The notes: a model not told the origin generated them from the sequence alone. A stretch of 12,603 nt of DNA from Solirubrobacterales bacterium (GCA_015655225.1 JAATFK010000710.1:1-12603), one strand, 5' to 3'; positions 1 through 6,597 are shown, counted from the first letter of the stretch. A program made the numbers and translations.

Positions 1-301
1 CGGCCATCGACTCCGACAGGCTCGCCGCGCCGTCGTCGATGCGATGGCGCATCGGGGGGACGGCGACGAAGCTGCCGACCCCGTGCTCGGTTCGCACCTT
101 GCCGGCCCGCGCGAGATCCTCCAACGCGCGCCGGACCGTGAGCCGGTTCACGCCGTACTGCCGGGCCAGCTGCCCCTCGGGCGCCAGCCGCTCGCCCGGC
201 GGGAGCTCCGATCGGCGCATCCGAGCGAGCAGGTCCTCGGCGACCTGCCGGTACAGCGCCGTCCCCGACTGCCTTGACAAATGACGCGGCGTCTCAGTCA
301 T
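1..301 (-). CDS. GntR/HutC-family transcriptional regulator (C-terminus outside window)
   Basis: The minus strand reads from ATG at 301-299 to the window edge, giving the first 100 residues. Residues about 14-80 form a GntR winged helix: LYRQVAEDLLARM, then LPPGERLAPEGQLARQYGV, then the recognition segment NRLTVRRALEDLARAGKV, and the wing with the typical GxGSFVA at 75-80. The following PPMRHRID is what usually leads into a UTRA effector-binding domain in the HutC subfamily, but that domain is cut off. The start has no Shine-Dalgarno; it lies directly beside a palindrome (302-313), and a TACCCT box sits 10 nt upstream, so a leaderless or autoregulated transcript is possible. It is divergent from the TSUP transporter, its most likely target. 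GntR assignment is confident; the HutC/PhnF-like subtype is inferred. Confidence 0.88.
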   Translation of the reverse strand, partial: MTETPRHLSRQSGTALYRQVAEDLLARMRRSELPPGERLAPEGQLARQYGVNRLTVRRALEDLARAGKVRTEHGVGSFVAVPPMRHRIDDGAASLSESMA

Positions 302-323
302 CTAGACATCTAGGGTACAGGGA
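302..323. promoter_or_regulatory. Palindromic operator and divergent promoter, gntR / TSUP
   Basis: Positions 302-313 hold the perfect palindrome CTAGA-CA-TCTAG between the two start codons. On the plus strand TAGGGT (311-316) overlaps its right arm and lies 7 nt before the GTG of the TSUP gene, which fits a -10 box for a leaderless mRNA. On the minus strand TACCCT (317-312) precedes the gntR ATG by 10 nt. A TTGACA hexamer at 274-279 lies too far upstream to pair with TAGGGT. A dimeric GntR protein bound here would cover both promoters. The palindrome is seen directly; its role is inferred. Confidence 0.55.
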
Positions 324-1049
324 GTGCTCGCGCTCATCCTCCTGACGCTGCTCGCGGCCGGCGCAGGCGTCCTCAGCGGCGTCGTGGGGACGGGATCGTC
401 CCTCCTGCTCTTGCCGGTCCTCGTGTGGCTGTACGGCCCGCGGGTCGCGGTGCCGATCATGGGGATCGCGGCGGTGCTCGGCAACGTCGGCCGGGTGATC
501 GCGTGGCGGCGCCGGATCGCGTGGCGCCCGGTGGTCGCCTACGCGGTTCCCGGCGTGCCGGCCGCGGCGCTCGGGGCGCACACCCTGTTGTCGATCCCGC
601 CCACCGTGATCGACGTCGCCCTGGCGGCGTTCTTCGTCGCGATGATCGTCCTGCGCCGGCGTTCGGTCATCGCTCGTCGGCGCTTCGGCCTTTGGCAGAT
701 GGCGGTCGCGGGAGCGGCGGTCGGCTTCCTCACCGGACTGGTGCTCTCAACCGGTCCGCTGAGCGTGCCGGTCTTCACGGCCTACGGATTGAGCGGCGGC
801 GCGTTCCTCGGGACCGAGGCGGCCAGCTCGCTGCTGCTCTACGGAGGGAAGCTGGCGACCTTCGGCGCGTCCGGCGCGCTCGACGGGACCACGATCGTGC
901 GCGGTCTCGTGATCGGAACGGCGCTGATGTCCGGCTCGATCGCCGCGCGAAGGATCGTCGACCGTCTCGCCGTCCACACCTACGATCTGCTGATCGACCT
1001 CGTGCTGGCGGTCGGGGCGGCCACCATGGTGGCGACGGCCGTCCGGTAG
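324..1049 (+). CDS. TSUP-family (TauE/SafE-type) membrane transporter
   Basis: This 241-residue protein is almost entirely hydrophobic, with about seven or eight membrane segments. Residues 14-33 carry the TSUP signature AGVLSGVVGTGSSLLLLPVL, and a second related half begins near residue 126 (GAAVGFLTGLVLSTGPLSVP), matching the internal duplication of TauE/SafE proteins. The length is usual for the family. Members move sulfite, sulfonates, sulfoacetate or other small organic anions across the cytoplasmic membrane; nothing here fixes the substrate. The GTG start follows a TAGGGT box by 7 nt and has no convincing Shine-Dalgarno, so the message may be leaderless. The divergent GntR regulator is the probable controller. 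It converges on the TetR gene at 1073 with a 23-bp gap. Confidence 0.85.
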   Translation: MLALILLTLLAAGAGVLSGVVGTGSSLLLLPVLVWLYGPRVAVPIMGIAAVLGNVGRVIAWRRRIAWRPVVAYAVPGVPAAALGAHTLLSIPPTVIDVALAAFFVAMIVLRRRSVIARRRFGLWQMAVAGAAVGFLTGLVLSTGPLSVPVFTAYGLSGGAFLGTEAASSLLLYGGKLATFGASGALDGTTIVRGLVIGTALMSGSIAARRIVDRLAVHTYDLLIDLVLAVGAATMVATAVR

Positions 1050-1058
1050 CGATCGTCA

Positions 1059-1083
1059 CCGGGTTAGCGGATCTAGCGCCCGG
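1059..1083. terminator. Weak hairpin between convergent TSUP and tetR genes
   Basis: CCGGG (1059-1063) pairs perfectly with CCCGG (1079-1083) across a 15-nt loop, covering the tetR stop codon. There is no T tract. It could act as a weak bidirectional terminator, but a five-base GC stem is easily found by chance in DNA of this composition. Confidence 0.22.
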
Positions 1084-1744
1084 CCAACCCGTCGAGGAAC
1101 GTGTCGATCGCGAAGCGGAAGCGCTCGGCGCGCGTGCCGCCGGTGACCGTCGCGTGGTTGGCGACCATCGTGGGGAACTCGTCCGGCGGCAGCTCCTCGT
1201 AGGCCCGGATGATCCGCTGGCGCTCGCTCGCGAGGTCGCTGCCGCGCTCGGCGTAGCGGCCGGACTCGAGCGCGGTCGCCAGCGCGACGAGCGGCAGCAC
1301 GTCGATCGCCCAGCTCGCGGCCTGCGGGTCGACGCCACCTGCCAGCAGCGCACTCAGCATCGCCTCGCGGATCTTCAGCGCCGAGCCGCCCGTCGGGATG
1401 TTCGCCAGCCCGACCCGGGCGATACCCGGGTGCCGCAGCAGCGCGGTGAGCGTCCCGTCCATCAGCGCGTGGACCTGCTCGCGCCAGCGCGCGGCGTCCG
1501 GAGGCTCCAGCTCGACCTCGGCCAGCACGCGGTCGAGCATCGCCTCGAGCAGCTCGTCGCGGTCGGCGACGTAGACGTAGAGCGACGCCGGTCCGGTGTG
1601 CAGCGCCGCCGCGACGCGCCGCGTCGTGACCGCGTCGAGCCCGTCCTTGCGCAGCACGGCCAGCCCCGCGTCGACGACCGCCTCGAAGGACAGCAGCGCC
1701 TTGTCGGCACGGCGGCGAGGTCGAGGGCTGGGGTGGGCGGGCAT
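1073..1744 (-). CDS. TetR/AcrR-family repressor, probable regulator of the adjacent DHA2 exporter
   Basis: The product is 223 residues. After a basic N-terminal tail, residues about 20-66 form the TetR DNA-binding domain: EAVVDAGLAVLRKDGLDAVT, then the helix-turn-helix TRRVAAALHTGPASLYVYV (41-59) and DRDELLEAMLDRVL. The remaining ~150 residues are a helical effector-binding domain of the TetR_C_11-like type (inferred). The ATG at 1744 has no Shine-Dalgarno, but TAGGCT (1757-1752, minus strand) lies exactly 7 nt before it, suggesting a leaderless transcript. The gene diverges from an exporter across two tandem palindromes at 1772-1815, the classic layout of an autoregulated efflux repressor. 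Family assignment is firm; ligand is unknown. Confidence 0.9.
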   Translation of the reverse strand: MPAHPSPRPRRRADKALLSFEAVVDAGLAVLRKDGLDAVTTRRVAAALHTGPASLYVYVADRDELLEAMLDRVLAEVELEPPDAARWREQVHALMDGTLTALLRHPGIARVGLANIPTGGSALKIREAMLSALLAGGVDPQAASWAIDVLPLVALATALESGRYAERGSDLASERQRIIRAYEELPPDEFPTMVANHATVTGGTRAERFRFAIDTFLDGLAGR

Positions 1745-1771
1745 GCACGCCAGCCTAGACGAGCCGCTGGA

Positions 1772-1815
1772 CTAACGATCAGTGATCGCTAGGCTTGACG
1801 ATCACTGTTCGCTAA
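1772..1815. promoter_or_regulatory. Two tandem TetR-type palindromic operators with divergent promoter
   Basis: Operator 1 (1772-1792) has arms CTAACGATCA and TGATCGCTAG around a central G, matching at 9 of 10 paired positions. Operator 2 (1795-1815) has arms TTGACGATCA and TGTTCGCTAA around a central C, matching at 7 of 10. Their centres (1782 and 1805) are 23 bp apart, and units 1775-1797 and 1798-1820 align as near-identical direct repeats. A plausible exporter promoter, CTGGAC (1767-1772), 17 bp, TAGGCT (1790-1795), has operator 1 in its spacer. Dimers bound at the two sites would lie on nearly the same helix face, as in QacR/CprB-like cooperative binding. Operator function is inferred from position and symmetry. 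Confidence 0.8.
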
Positions 1816-1829
1816 GCCTTGGAGACGTC

Positions 1830-3296
1830 GTGCCCACACCCGCCGAGACCGCATCCGCCGAAGCCGCACCCGCCACCCCATACGCCGCCCGCTGGCTCGT
1901 CTTCGGCGTCGTCCTCTGCGCTGAGGTGATGGACCTGCTCGACTCGACCGTCGTCAACGTCGCCGGTCCCTCGATCCGCGCGGACCTCGGCGGCGGCGCC
2001 TCGACCCTGCAGTGGCTCGGCGCGAGCTACACGCTGACCTTCGCCGTCCTCCTGATCACGAGCGCCCGCCTCGGGGACATCGTCGGTCGCCGCCGGCTCT
2101 TCCTGATCGGCGCTGCCGGCTTCACCGCCGCCTCGGCGCTGTGTGCCCTGGCGCCCGGCCCCGGCGTCCTGATCGCCTGTCGCGTCGTCCAGGGTGGCTT
2201 CGGCGCCGTCCTGATCCCGCAAGGCTTCGGCATGCTCAACGAGGTCTTCTCCGAGGAGGAGATGCCGAAGGTCTTCGGCCTGTTCGGGCCGATCGTCGGC
2301 GTCGCCGCGGTCGCCGGACCGATCCTCGCCGGCGGCCTCGTCGACCTGAACCTGCTCGGGACGGGCTGGCGCCTCGTCTTCCTCATCAACCTCCCCGTCG
2401 GCATCGCGGCGCTGGCGCTGGCGCTGCGCGTGCTGCCCCGCACGGTCGCCGCGGCCGGCACGCGGCTCGACGTCCCGGGCACGCTCCTCGTCGGCGCGGC
2501 TGCCTTCGCGCTCGTCTACCCGCTCATCCAGGGGCGCGAGGCGGGCTGGCCGGCCTGGTGCTTCGTCCTGCTCGGAGTCGGCGCCGTCCTGCTCGGCGCC
2601 TTCGTCGCCTACGAGTCGCGCCGGAGAGGAGCGCCGCTGATCGAGCGCAGCCTGATGCGCAACCGCGCGTTCACCAGCGGCCTCGCGCTCGCGCTCGCCT
2701 TCTTCGCCAGCGTCGGCGGGCTGCTGCTCGTCCTCTCGCTCTTCTGCCAGGTCGGTGAGGGCTTCTCCGCCGCTCGCACGGGGCTCACCCTCACGCCCCT
2801 GTCCGCCGGGATGGTCGCCGCGATGCTCGGCTCCTTCGCCCTCGTCGAGCGATTCGGCCGCAGCCTGATCCAGGTCGGCATCGTCGTCACCGCGCTCGGC
2901 CTCGGTCTGCTCGCGGCGATGGTCGCCGGCAAGAGCGACGTGCCCGTCTGGACGCTCGTCCCCGGGACCGTCCTGGCCGGCGCCGGCATCGGCCTCGTCT
3001 TCGGCCAGCTCTTCGACGTCATCCTCACGGGCGTTCCGGGGCTGGAGATCGGCTCGGCCTCCGGCGTCCTCAACGCCACCCAGCAGCTGGCCTTCGCGCT
3101 CGGCATCGCCGGCGTGGCGACGCTGTTCTTCGCCGAGCTGGGGCGACGGCCGTCGGGCGACGCGCTCGCGATCACCGCGCTCGCGACGCTCGCGCCGTTG
3201 GCGATCGCCCTGGTCCTGGCGTTTCGACTGCCGCCCAAGGGCCACGGGCCGAGCCCGGACGTCTCAGGTGGCGCAAGTCTCCCAGGCGAGAGGTAG
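1830..3296 (+). CDS. DHA2-family (EmrB/QacA-type, 14-TM) MFS multidrug exporter
   Basis: The 488-residue membrane protein shows the motifs of proton-driven drug/H+ antiporters: LDSTVVNVA (37-45, motif D1), GDIVGRRRLF (82-91, motif A), RVVQGGFGAVLIPQG (118-132, motif B), AVAGPILAGGLVD (160-172, motif C), and GWRLVFLINLPVG (179-191), a hallmark of the 14-helix DHA2 group. The C-terminal half continues with hydrophobic helices up to about residue 470, so the protein is full length. I place the start at GTG 1830, with GGAG 5 nt upstream. A longer in-frame GTG at 1782 falls inside the operator and would add a polar 16-residue tail. The divergent TetR probably represses it. Substrate cannot be told from sequence; toxic organic cations, dyes or antibiotics are typical. 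Confidence 0.92.
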   Translation: MPTPAETASAEAAPATPYAARWLVFGVVLCAEVMDLLDSTVVNVAGPSIRADLGGGASTLQWLGASYTLTFAVLLITSARLGDIVGRRRLFLIGAAGFTAASALCALAPGPGVLIACRVVQGGFGAVLIPQGFGMLNEVFSEEEMPKVFGLFGPIVGVAAVAGPILAGGLVDLNLLGTGWRLVFLINLPVGIAALALALRVLPRTVAAAGTRLDVPGTLLVGAAAFALVYPLIQGREAGWPAWCFVLLGVGAVLLGAFVAYESRRRGAPLIERSLMRNRAFTSGLALALAFFASVGGLLLVLSLFCQVGEGFSAARTGLTLTPLSAGMVAAMLGSFALVERFGRSLIQVGIVVTALGLGLLAAMVAGKSDVPVWTLVPGTVLAGAGIGLVFGQLFDVILTGVPGLEIGSASGVLNATQQLAFALGIAGVATLFFAELGRRPSGDALAITALATLAPLAIALVLAFRLPPKGHGPSPDVSGGASLPGER

Positions 3297-3351
3297 GTTG
3301 CGCGTCGTGAGGGCCGCCCGCACGTCCATCCGGGTCGCGAGCAGGCCGTGA
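3294..3351 (+). promoter_or_regulatory. Putative leaderless 14-codon leader ORF coupled to the PLD gene
   Basis: TAGGTT (3294-3299) overlaps the exporter stop codon and lies exactly 7 nt before a GTG at 3307. This matches the TANNNT-N7-start pattern seen elsewhere in the window. The ORF 3307-3351 encodes MRAARTSIRVASRP, and its TGA overlaps the GTG of the PLD gene as GTGA, an arrangement that usually means translational coupling. No Shine-Dalgarno stronger than GAGCAGG is found for the downstream gene. The features are read directly; expression of the mini-ORF is inference and it could be chance. Confidence 0.4.
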
Positions 3352-4550
3352 ACGGCGAGCGCAACGTGCCCCGGCTCGTCTCGAGCGGCTGGGGAGACGA
3401 GTTGCACGCCGGTCTGGAGCGGGACGCGGGCGTGCTCCGCATCGTCTGCCCCTTCGTCAAGGAGCCGGTGCTGAGCGATCTCCTCGACCGGCACTCGCCT
3501 GAGGACGTGGTGTTGGTCACGCGCTTTCGCCTTGCTGACTTCTGCGCGGGGGTGAGCGACGTCGCCGCGCTGCGGCGTGTGCTCGCAGCCGGAGGTCGCG
3601 TGCGCGGCGTCAGAGGACTGCACGCGAAGGTCTACGTGTTCGGCACGGCGCGCGCGGCGGTGACCTCGGCGAATCTGACCTCGCGCGGAATCGGCGGCAA
3701 TCACGAGTTCGGATGCGTCTCCGAAGACGCGGGCTTCGTCGGCGCGTGCCGGGGCTACTTCGACGAGCTGTGGCACTTGGCCGGCGCCGACCTGGACGCG
3801 AAGCAGCTCGATGCCTGGGAGGCGCAGGTCGACGCGGTCCTCAACGCCGGCGGCCGGCCGAGCGCGGAATTCGAGCTTGCCGACTATGGCGCGGAGGTCG
3901 CGGCGGGGCTGGTCGATCCCGCCGGTGACGTCGGCGAGGGAATCGAAGGCGGGTTCGCGGAGAGTCGTCAGTCGTTCGTCAAGTTCTTCGGCGAGGGCTC
4001 CAACCGCGTCGCGCGGTCGTTTCCCGTGTTCGATGAGGTCGATCGCTCTGGATGTCACTGGGCCTGCTCCTACCCGGCGCGCAAGCGGCCTCGAGCAGTA
4101 TGGGAGGGCGACACGCTCTTCGCCGGGCGCCTGGTCAAGAGCCCCGCCGACACGCTGATCTTCGGACGAATGCTCGGACGTGCCCACGTTCCAGGTCGCG
4201 ACGAGGCCACCGAGTCGGAGATCGCGCACCGCTCCTGGAAGGAGCAATGGCGGAACTACATCCGCGTGCATCGCGCGGAGTTCGTGGCCGGCGAGATGCG
4301 CAACGGCGTGAGCCTCAACGCGTTGATGGACGCCTTGGGCAGCGACGCGTTCCGCAGCACGCAACGCAACGCCCGCGCCGGCAACGGGCGCAACACCAAC
4401 CCGCGCAAGGCATACATGCAGCAGCCCGCAGTCCTTCTCACCGACGAGGCGGCGGCGTGGCTCACGACCCGCCTGGAGGCGTCGTTCACCCTGCACGGGC
4501 GCATTCCCGCCGACGCACTCGACCGGCTCGACTGGCCTGCGGCCCGTTAG
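3348..4550 (+). CDS. PLD-like (HKD) family protein, possible nuclease, with uncharacterised C-terminal domain
   Basis: The 400-residue protein has an N-terminal phospholipase-D-like fold. It begins with DAGVLRIVCPFVKEPVLSDLL (26-46) and VVLVTRF, followed by one HKD motif, H92-A-K94, with S107-A-N-L-T and a downstream N118-H-E120-FG. The Asp usual five residues after the Lys is Gly99. A single HKD per chain is typical of dimeric PLD nucleases (BfiI, Nuc). Residues about 205-385 form a second domain (GDTLFAGRLVKSPADTLIFG, NYIRVHRAEFVAG, NGVSLNALMDALG) that resembles PUA/EVE-like base readers only loosely. The start is GTG 3348; GTG 3366 is an alternative. Codons are more relaxed than in neighbours (for example CGCTTTCGCCTTGCT), hinting at transfer. 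It stands alone rather than in a recognisable restriction operon. The PLD fold is confident; a nuclease, repair or defence role is inference. Confidence 0.75.
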   Translation: MNGERNVPRLVSSGWGDELHAGLERDAGVLRIVCPFVKEPVLSDLLDRHSPEDVVLVTRFRLADFCAGVSDVAALRRVLAAGGRVRGVRGLHAKVYVFGTARAAVTSANLTSRGIGGNHEFGCVSEDAGFVGACRGYFDELWHLAGADLDAKQLDAWEAQVDAVLNAGGRPSAEFELADYGAEVAAGLVDPAGDVGEGIEGGFAESRQSFVKFFGEGSNRVARSFPVFDEVDRSGCHWACSYPARKRPRAVWEGDTLFAGRLVKSPADTLIFGRMLGRAHVPGRDEATESEIAHRSWKEQWRNYIRVHRAEFVAGEMRNGVSLNALMDALGSDAFRSTQRNARAGNGRNTNPRKAYMQQPAVLLTDEAAAWLTTRLEASFTLHGRIPADALDRLDWPAAR

Positions 4551-4565
4551 CGGCTACTGGGCCGT
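4539..4565. terminator. GC hairpin spanning the stops of convergent PLD and tetR genes
   Basis: CGGCCC (4540-4545) pairs perfectly with GGGCCG (4559-4564), extended by one G-T pair, with a 13-nt loop. The PLD stop (4548-4550) and the tetR stop (4556-4554) both lie in the loop. The stem is symmetric on both strands, so it could slow both transcripts, but there is no T tract. Confidence 0.4.
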
Positions 4566-5138
4566 CAGCAACCCCACGAGCCGGTTCGTCAGCCGCCGGT
4601 CGAGGGGCTGGGGGACGGCGAGCAGGCGGTACCAGAGCACGCCGAAGACGACGTCGGCGGCGAAGCCGGCCGTGAGGTTGGGGGGGAGGTCGCCGCGTCG
4701 GCGCGCTCGTTCGACGAGCGTTGCGAGCGCGGCTCGGCGTCGCTCCAGGAAGTCGGTCCGGAAGCGCTCGCCGAACGCGGGGTCGAGCTGCGCCTCGACC
4801 ATCAGCGCGCAGAGCAGTTCGCCGATCTGGGGTGCGCGTCCCAGCGCGAAGCTGTCGTCGAGCATGCGCCGCAGGTCGGCGGCCCAGCTGCCCTCGTCGG
4901 GGAGCGGGATGTGCACGTCCGCCTTGCGGGCGAGCGCTTCCATCAGCACGTCGCCCTTGGCCGGCCACCAGCGGTAGATCGTCTGCTTGCCGGCTCCCGC
5001 GCGCTGGGCGATCTTCTCGATCGATACGGCGGCGTAGCCCTGCTCCACGACCAGCTCGGTGGCGGCCTCCAGGATCGCCTCCCGGCTGTCCTCGCTGCGT
5101 TTCCGTCCCGGCCTGCGCGGCTCTGCTCTTCCCTCCAT
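4554..5138 (-). CDS. TetR/AcrR-family repressor beside SDR gene
   Basis: The product is 194 residues. A basic tail (RRPGRKRSEDSRE) precedes the TetR DNA-binding domain: AILEAATELVVEQGYAAVSI (21-40), helix-turn-helix EKIAQRAGAGKQTIYRWW (41-58), then PAKGDVLMEAL. The IYRWWPAKGDVL stretch is typical of a large actinobacterial TetR group with a TetR_C_16-like ligand domain (inferred), which continues to the C-terminus with LLCALMVEAQLDPAFGERFR. The ATG lacks a Shine-Dalgarno; TAGCAT (5152-5147) precedes it by 8 nt, consistent with a leaderless mRNA. It diverges from the SDR gene at 5245 across a 106-bp region with three related repeats, so it probably represses that gene and itself. Ligand unknown. 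Confidence 0.9.
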   Translation of the reverse strand: MEGRAEPRRPGRKRSEDSREAILEAATELVVEQGYAAVSIEKIAQRAGAGKQTIYRWWPAKGDVLMEALARKADVHIPLPDEGSWAADLRRMLDDSFALGRAPQIGELLCALMVEAQLDPAFGERFRTDFLERRRAALATLVERARRRGDLPPNLTAGFAADVVFGVLWYRLLAVPQPLDRRLTNRLVGLLTAQ

Positions 5139-5160
5139 GGACGGAGATGCTAGCCGAGTT

Positions 5161-5237
5161 TCGAGACGCTGCGTAGCGATTCGAGCCGCCTCGTGCTAGG
5201 TTGCGAATCGAACCGCACCGTTCCGATTTACAAGGAG
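5161..5237. promoter_or_regulatory. tetR / SDR intergenic control region with three related repeats
   Basis: Three similar 16-base elements start at 5161, 5181 and 5208: TCGAGACGCTGCGTAG, TCGAGCCGCCTCGTGC and TCGAACCGCACCGTTC, roughly TCGA-R-N-CGC-NN-CGT. The third is also an imperfect dyad, GAACCG-CA-CCGTTC (5210-5223). In addition CGATTCG (5177-5183) and CGAATCG (5204-5210) form a perfect inverted repeat. TAGGTT (5197-5202) is a possible -10 for the SDR gene, and AAGGAG (5232-5237) is its Shine-Dalgarno, 7 nt before the ATG. These are the likely binding sites of the adjacent TetR; that role is inferred. Confidence 0.5.
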
Positions 5238-5244
5238 TCCTTTC

Positions 5245-5949
5245 ATGGAGACAACCCGGACCACGCTCGTCGTCGGTGGCACCTCGGGCATCGGCCTCGC
5301 CGCCGCCCGCCAGCGCGCGGCGCGCGGCGACACCGTCCACGTCGCGAGCCGCGATCCCGCGAAGGTCACCGACTCTGCCCTCGTCGCCCACCGCCTCGAC
5401 GGCAACGACCCGACGGCGGTTGCCGCCCTCGCCGCCTCCCTCGCCCCGATCGACGCGCTGGTCGTCACGCTCTCCGGCTCCGACGGCGTCGGCCCGCTCG
5501 CCGACCTCGACCTCGCCGTCCTGCGACGCGCGTTCGAGGCGAAGTTCTGGCCGACCCTGACGGTCCTGCAGGCAGCTCTGCCGCACCTCGCTGAGCAGGC
5601 GTCGATCACTCTCGTCGGCGCGATCAGCGCGCACGCCGCGATGCCCGGCACCGCCGGGATCGGCGCTCTCAACGCCGCCGTCGAGTCGCTCGTGCGCCCG
5701 CTGGCCGTCGAGCTCGCGCCGCGGCGGGTGAACGCCGTCTCCCCGGGCCTCGTCGACACGCCCTGGTGGGACGCGCTCCCCGACCAGGCCCGCACCGACT
5801 ACTTCGCCGCCGCCGCGGCGGGCCTGCCGGTGCGGCACGTCTCCTCAGCGGACGAGGTCGCCGGGGCGGTGGTCCTCGCGGCGACGAACACGTCGATGAC
5901 CGGGACGATCATCGAGGTCGACGGGGGTGCGCGGTTCGTTCAGCTCTAA
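5245..5949 (+). CDS. SDR-fold oxidoreductase, non-canonical (no YxxxK), PRK07041-like
   Basis: The 234-residue protein has an N-terminal Rossmann motif VVGGTSGIGLA (9-19), ASRDP at the expected cofactor-specificity loop, KFWPTLTVLQAALPHL, and the C-terminal VNAVSPGLVDTPWW (162-175) and GTIIEVDGGA (220-229). These are standard SDR features and NAD(P) binding is likely. The catalytic region is unusual: after Ser128 the YxxxK pair is replaced by Ile139 and Asn143 (GIGALNAAVESL). From memory this INAA variant is shared by an SDR subgroup resembling PRK07041, so it is a family trait rather than a local mutation. A clear AAGGAG lies 7 nt before the ATG. The divergent TetR probably controls it. The gene ends in a 4-bp overlap with the convergent SDR gene. 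Substrate unknown. Confidence 0.88.
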   Translation: METTRTTLVVGGTSGIGLAAARQRAARGDTVHVASRDPAKVTDSALVAHRLDGNDPTAVAALAASLAPIDALVVTLSGSDGVGPLADLDLAVLRRAFEAKFWPTLTVLQAALPHLAEQASITLVGAISAHAAMPGTAGIGALNAAVESLVRPLAVELAPRRVNAVSPGLVDTPWWDALPDQARTDYFAAAAAGLPVRHVSSADEVAGAVVLAATNTSMTGTIIEVDGGARFVQL

Positions 5950-6551
5950 CTGGTTCGGTGCAGCGTCATGATCCGTCCGTTGTACGGGTTGGACGCGGCG
6001 CGCAGGTAGGCGAGGGCGACGTCGCGGGCGGGGACCGGGGTGAAGCCCGGGAAGTACGGGTGGTAGGCGGTCGACTCCTCCAGCACCGTCGGACTGACGC
6101 AGTTGATGCGGACGCCACGCGGCAGTTCGGTCGCCGCGCCCCGCACGAACCCCTCGACCATCTGGTTGATCGTCGTCCCCAGGGTCATGGCGTTCGTGAC
6201 CTCGTCGCCGAGGATGCCGGAGACGAGGGTGAACGATCCGCCGTCGGCGATGTACGGCAGGCCCGCGCGGACGAGATTGATCTGGCCGACGCCCTTCGAC
6301 GCGATCGAGCGGGCCCACTGCTCGTCGTCGGCCTCGGCGAGCGGGGCGGGGAAGACCTCGCCGGCCGCGCCGGCGACCGCGTCGAAGGGCGCCTGATCGC
6401 TGAACAGGGCCCGCAGGCTCGCGACGTCGGTCAGGTCGGCGTGCGCGTCGCCGCTGGTGCGCCCGACCTGCACGACCTCGTGGCCGCTCTCGCGAAAGAG
6501 CGCGGCGACGGCGTTGCCGATCGTGCTGGTCCCGATGACGATCGTCTTCAT
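5946..6551 (-). CDS. Short SDR-fold protein, non-canonical (no YxxxK), PRK07578-like
   Basis: The start is ATG 6551, preceded by AGGAGG five bases upstream; a start 12 codons further up would place translation within the promoter/operator. The 201-residue product begins MKTIVIGTSTIGNAVAALF, a short Rossmann nucleotide-binding motif, with VGRTSGD at the specificity loop, followed by GSFTLVSGILGDE, LPRGVRINCVSPTVLEES, and a C-terminus ALAYLRAASNPYNGRI. This order and the small size match the PRK07578-type short-chain dehydrogenases as I recall them. At the active site the usual YSASKAAVEGF is GTTINQMVEGF, so both Tyr and Lys are absent. Function is unknown; it may be a reductase with altered chemistry or an NAD(P)-sensing protein. 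The convergent SDR gene overlaps its stop codon, and the divergent TetR gene probably regulates it. Confidence 0.87.
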   Translation of the reverse strand: MKTIVIGTSTIGNAVAALFRESGHEVVQVGRTSGDAHADLTDVASLRALFSDQAPFDAVAGAAGEVFPAPLAEADDEQWARSIASKGVGQINLVRAGLPYIADGGSFTLVSGILGDEVTNAMTLGTTINQMVEGFVRGAATELPRGVRINCVSPTVLEESTAYHPYFPGFTPVPARDVALAYLRAASNPYNGRIMTLHRTS

Positions 6552-6579
6552 GGAGTCCTCCTGCTTTGTGTTGGCATTG

Positions 6580-6597
6580 AGTGTCATCTATAGCACT
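6580..6597. promoter_or_regulatory. Imperfect palindrome, likely TetR operator over the SDR promoter
   Basis: AGTG (6580-6583) and CACT (6594-6597) are inverted arms of an 18-bp element, AGTG-NN-AT-NN-AT-NN-CACT, matching at 12 of 18 positions. On the minus strand TATAGA (6592-6587), the best -10-like hexamer nearby, lies inside it, about 36 nt before the SDR ATG. A repressor bound here would block that promoter. No good -35 is visible. Operator function is inferred. Confidence 0.45.

Noticed and set aside
274..279. Consensus TTGACA as the -35 of the TSUP promoter
   Set aside because: It is 31 bp from the TAGGGT box and lies inside the gntR coding sequence; no acceptable -10 is found at 16-18 bp.
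425..1792. A 455-codon plus-strand open frame overlapping TSUP and tetR
   Set aside because: No family features; it is out of phase with TSUP and antisense to tetR, as expected from high third-position GC.
1782..1829. Longer start (GTG 1782) for the MFS exporter
   Set aside because: It lies inside the first operator and has no ribosome binding site, whereas GTG 1830 has GGAG at the correct distance.
1812..3245. A 477-codon minus-strand open frame opposite the MFS exporter
   Set aside because: Asp/Glu/Arg/Gln-rich low-complexity translation typical of the antisense of a hydrophobic gene.
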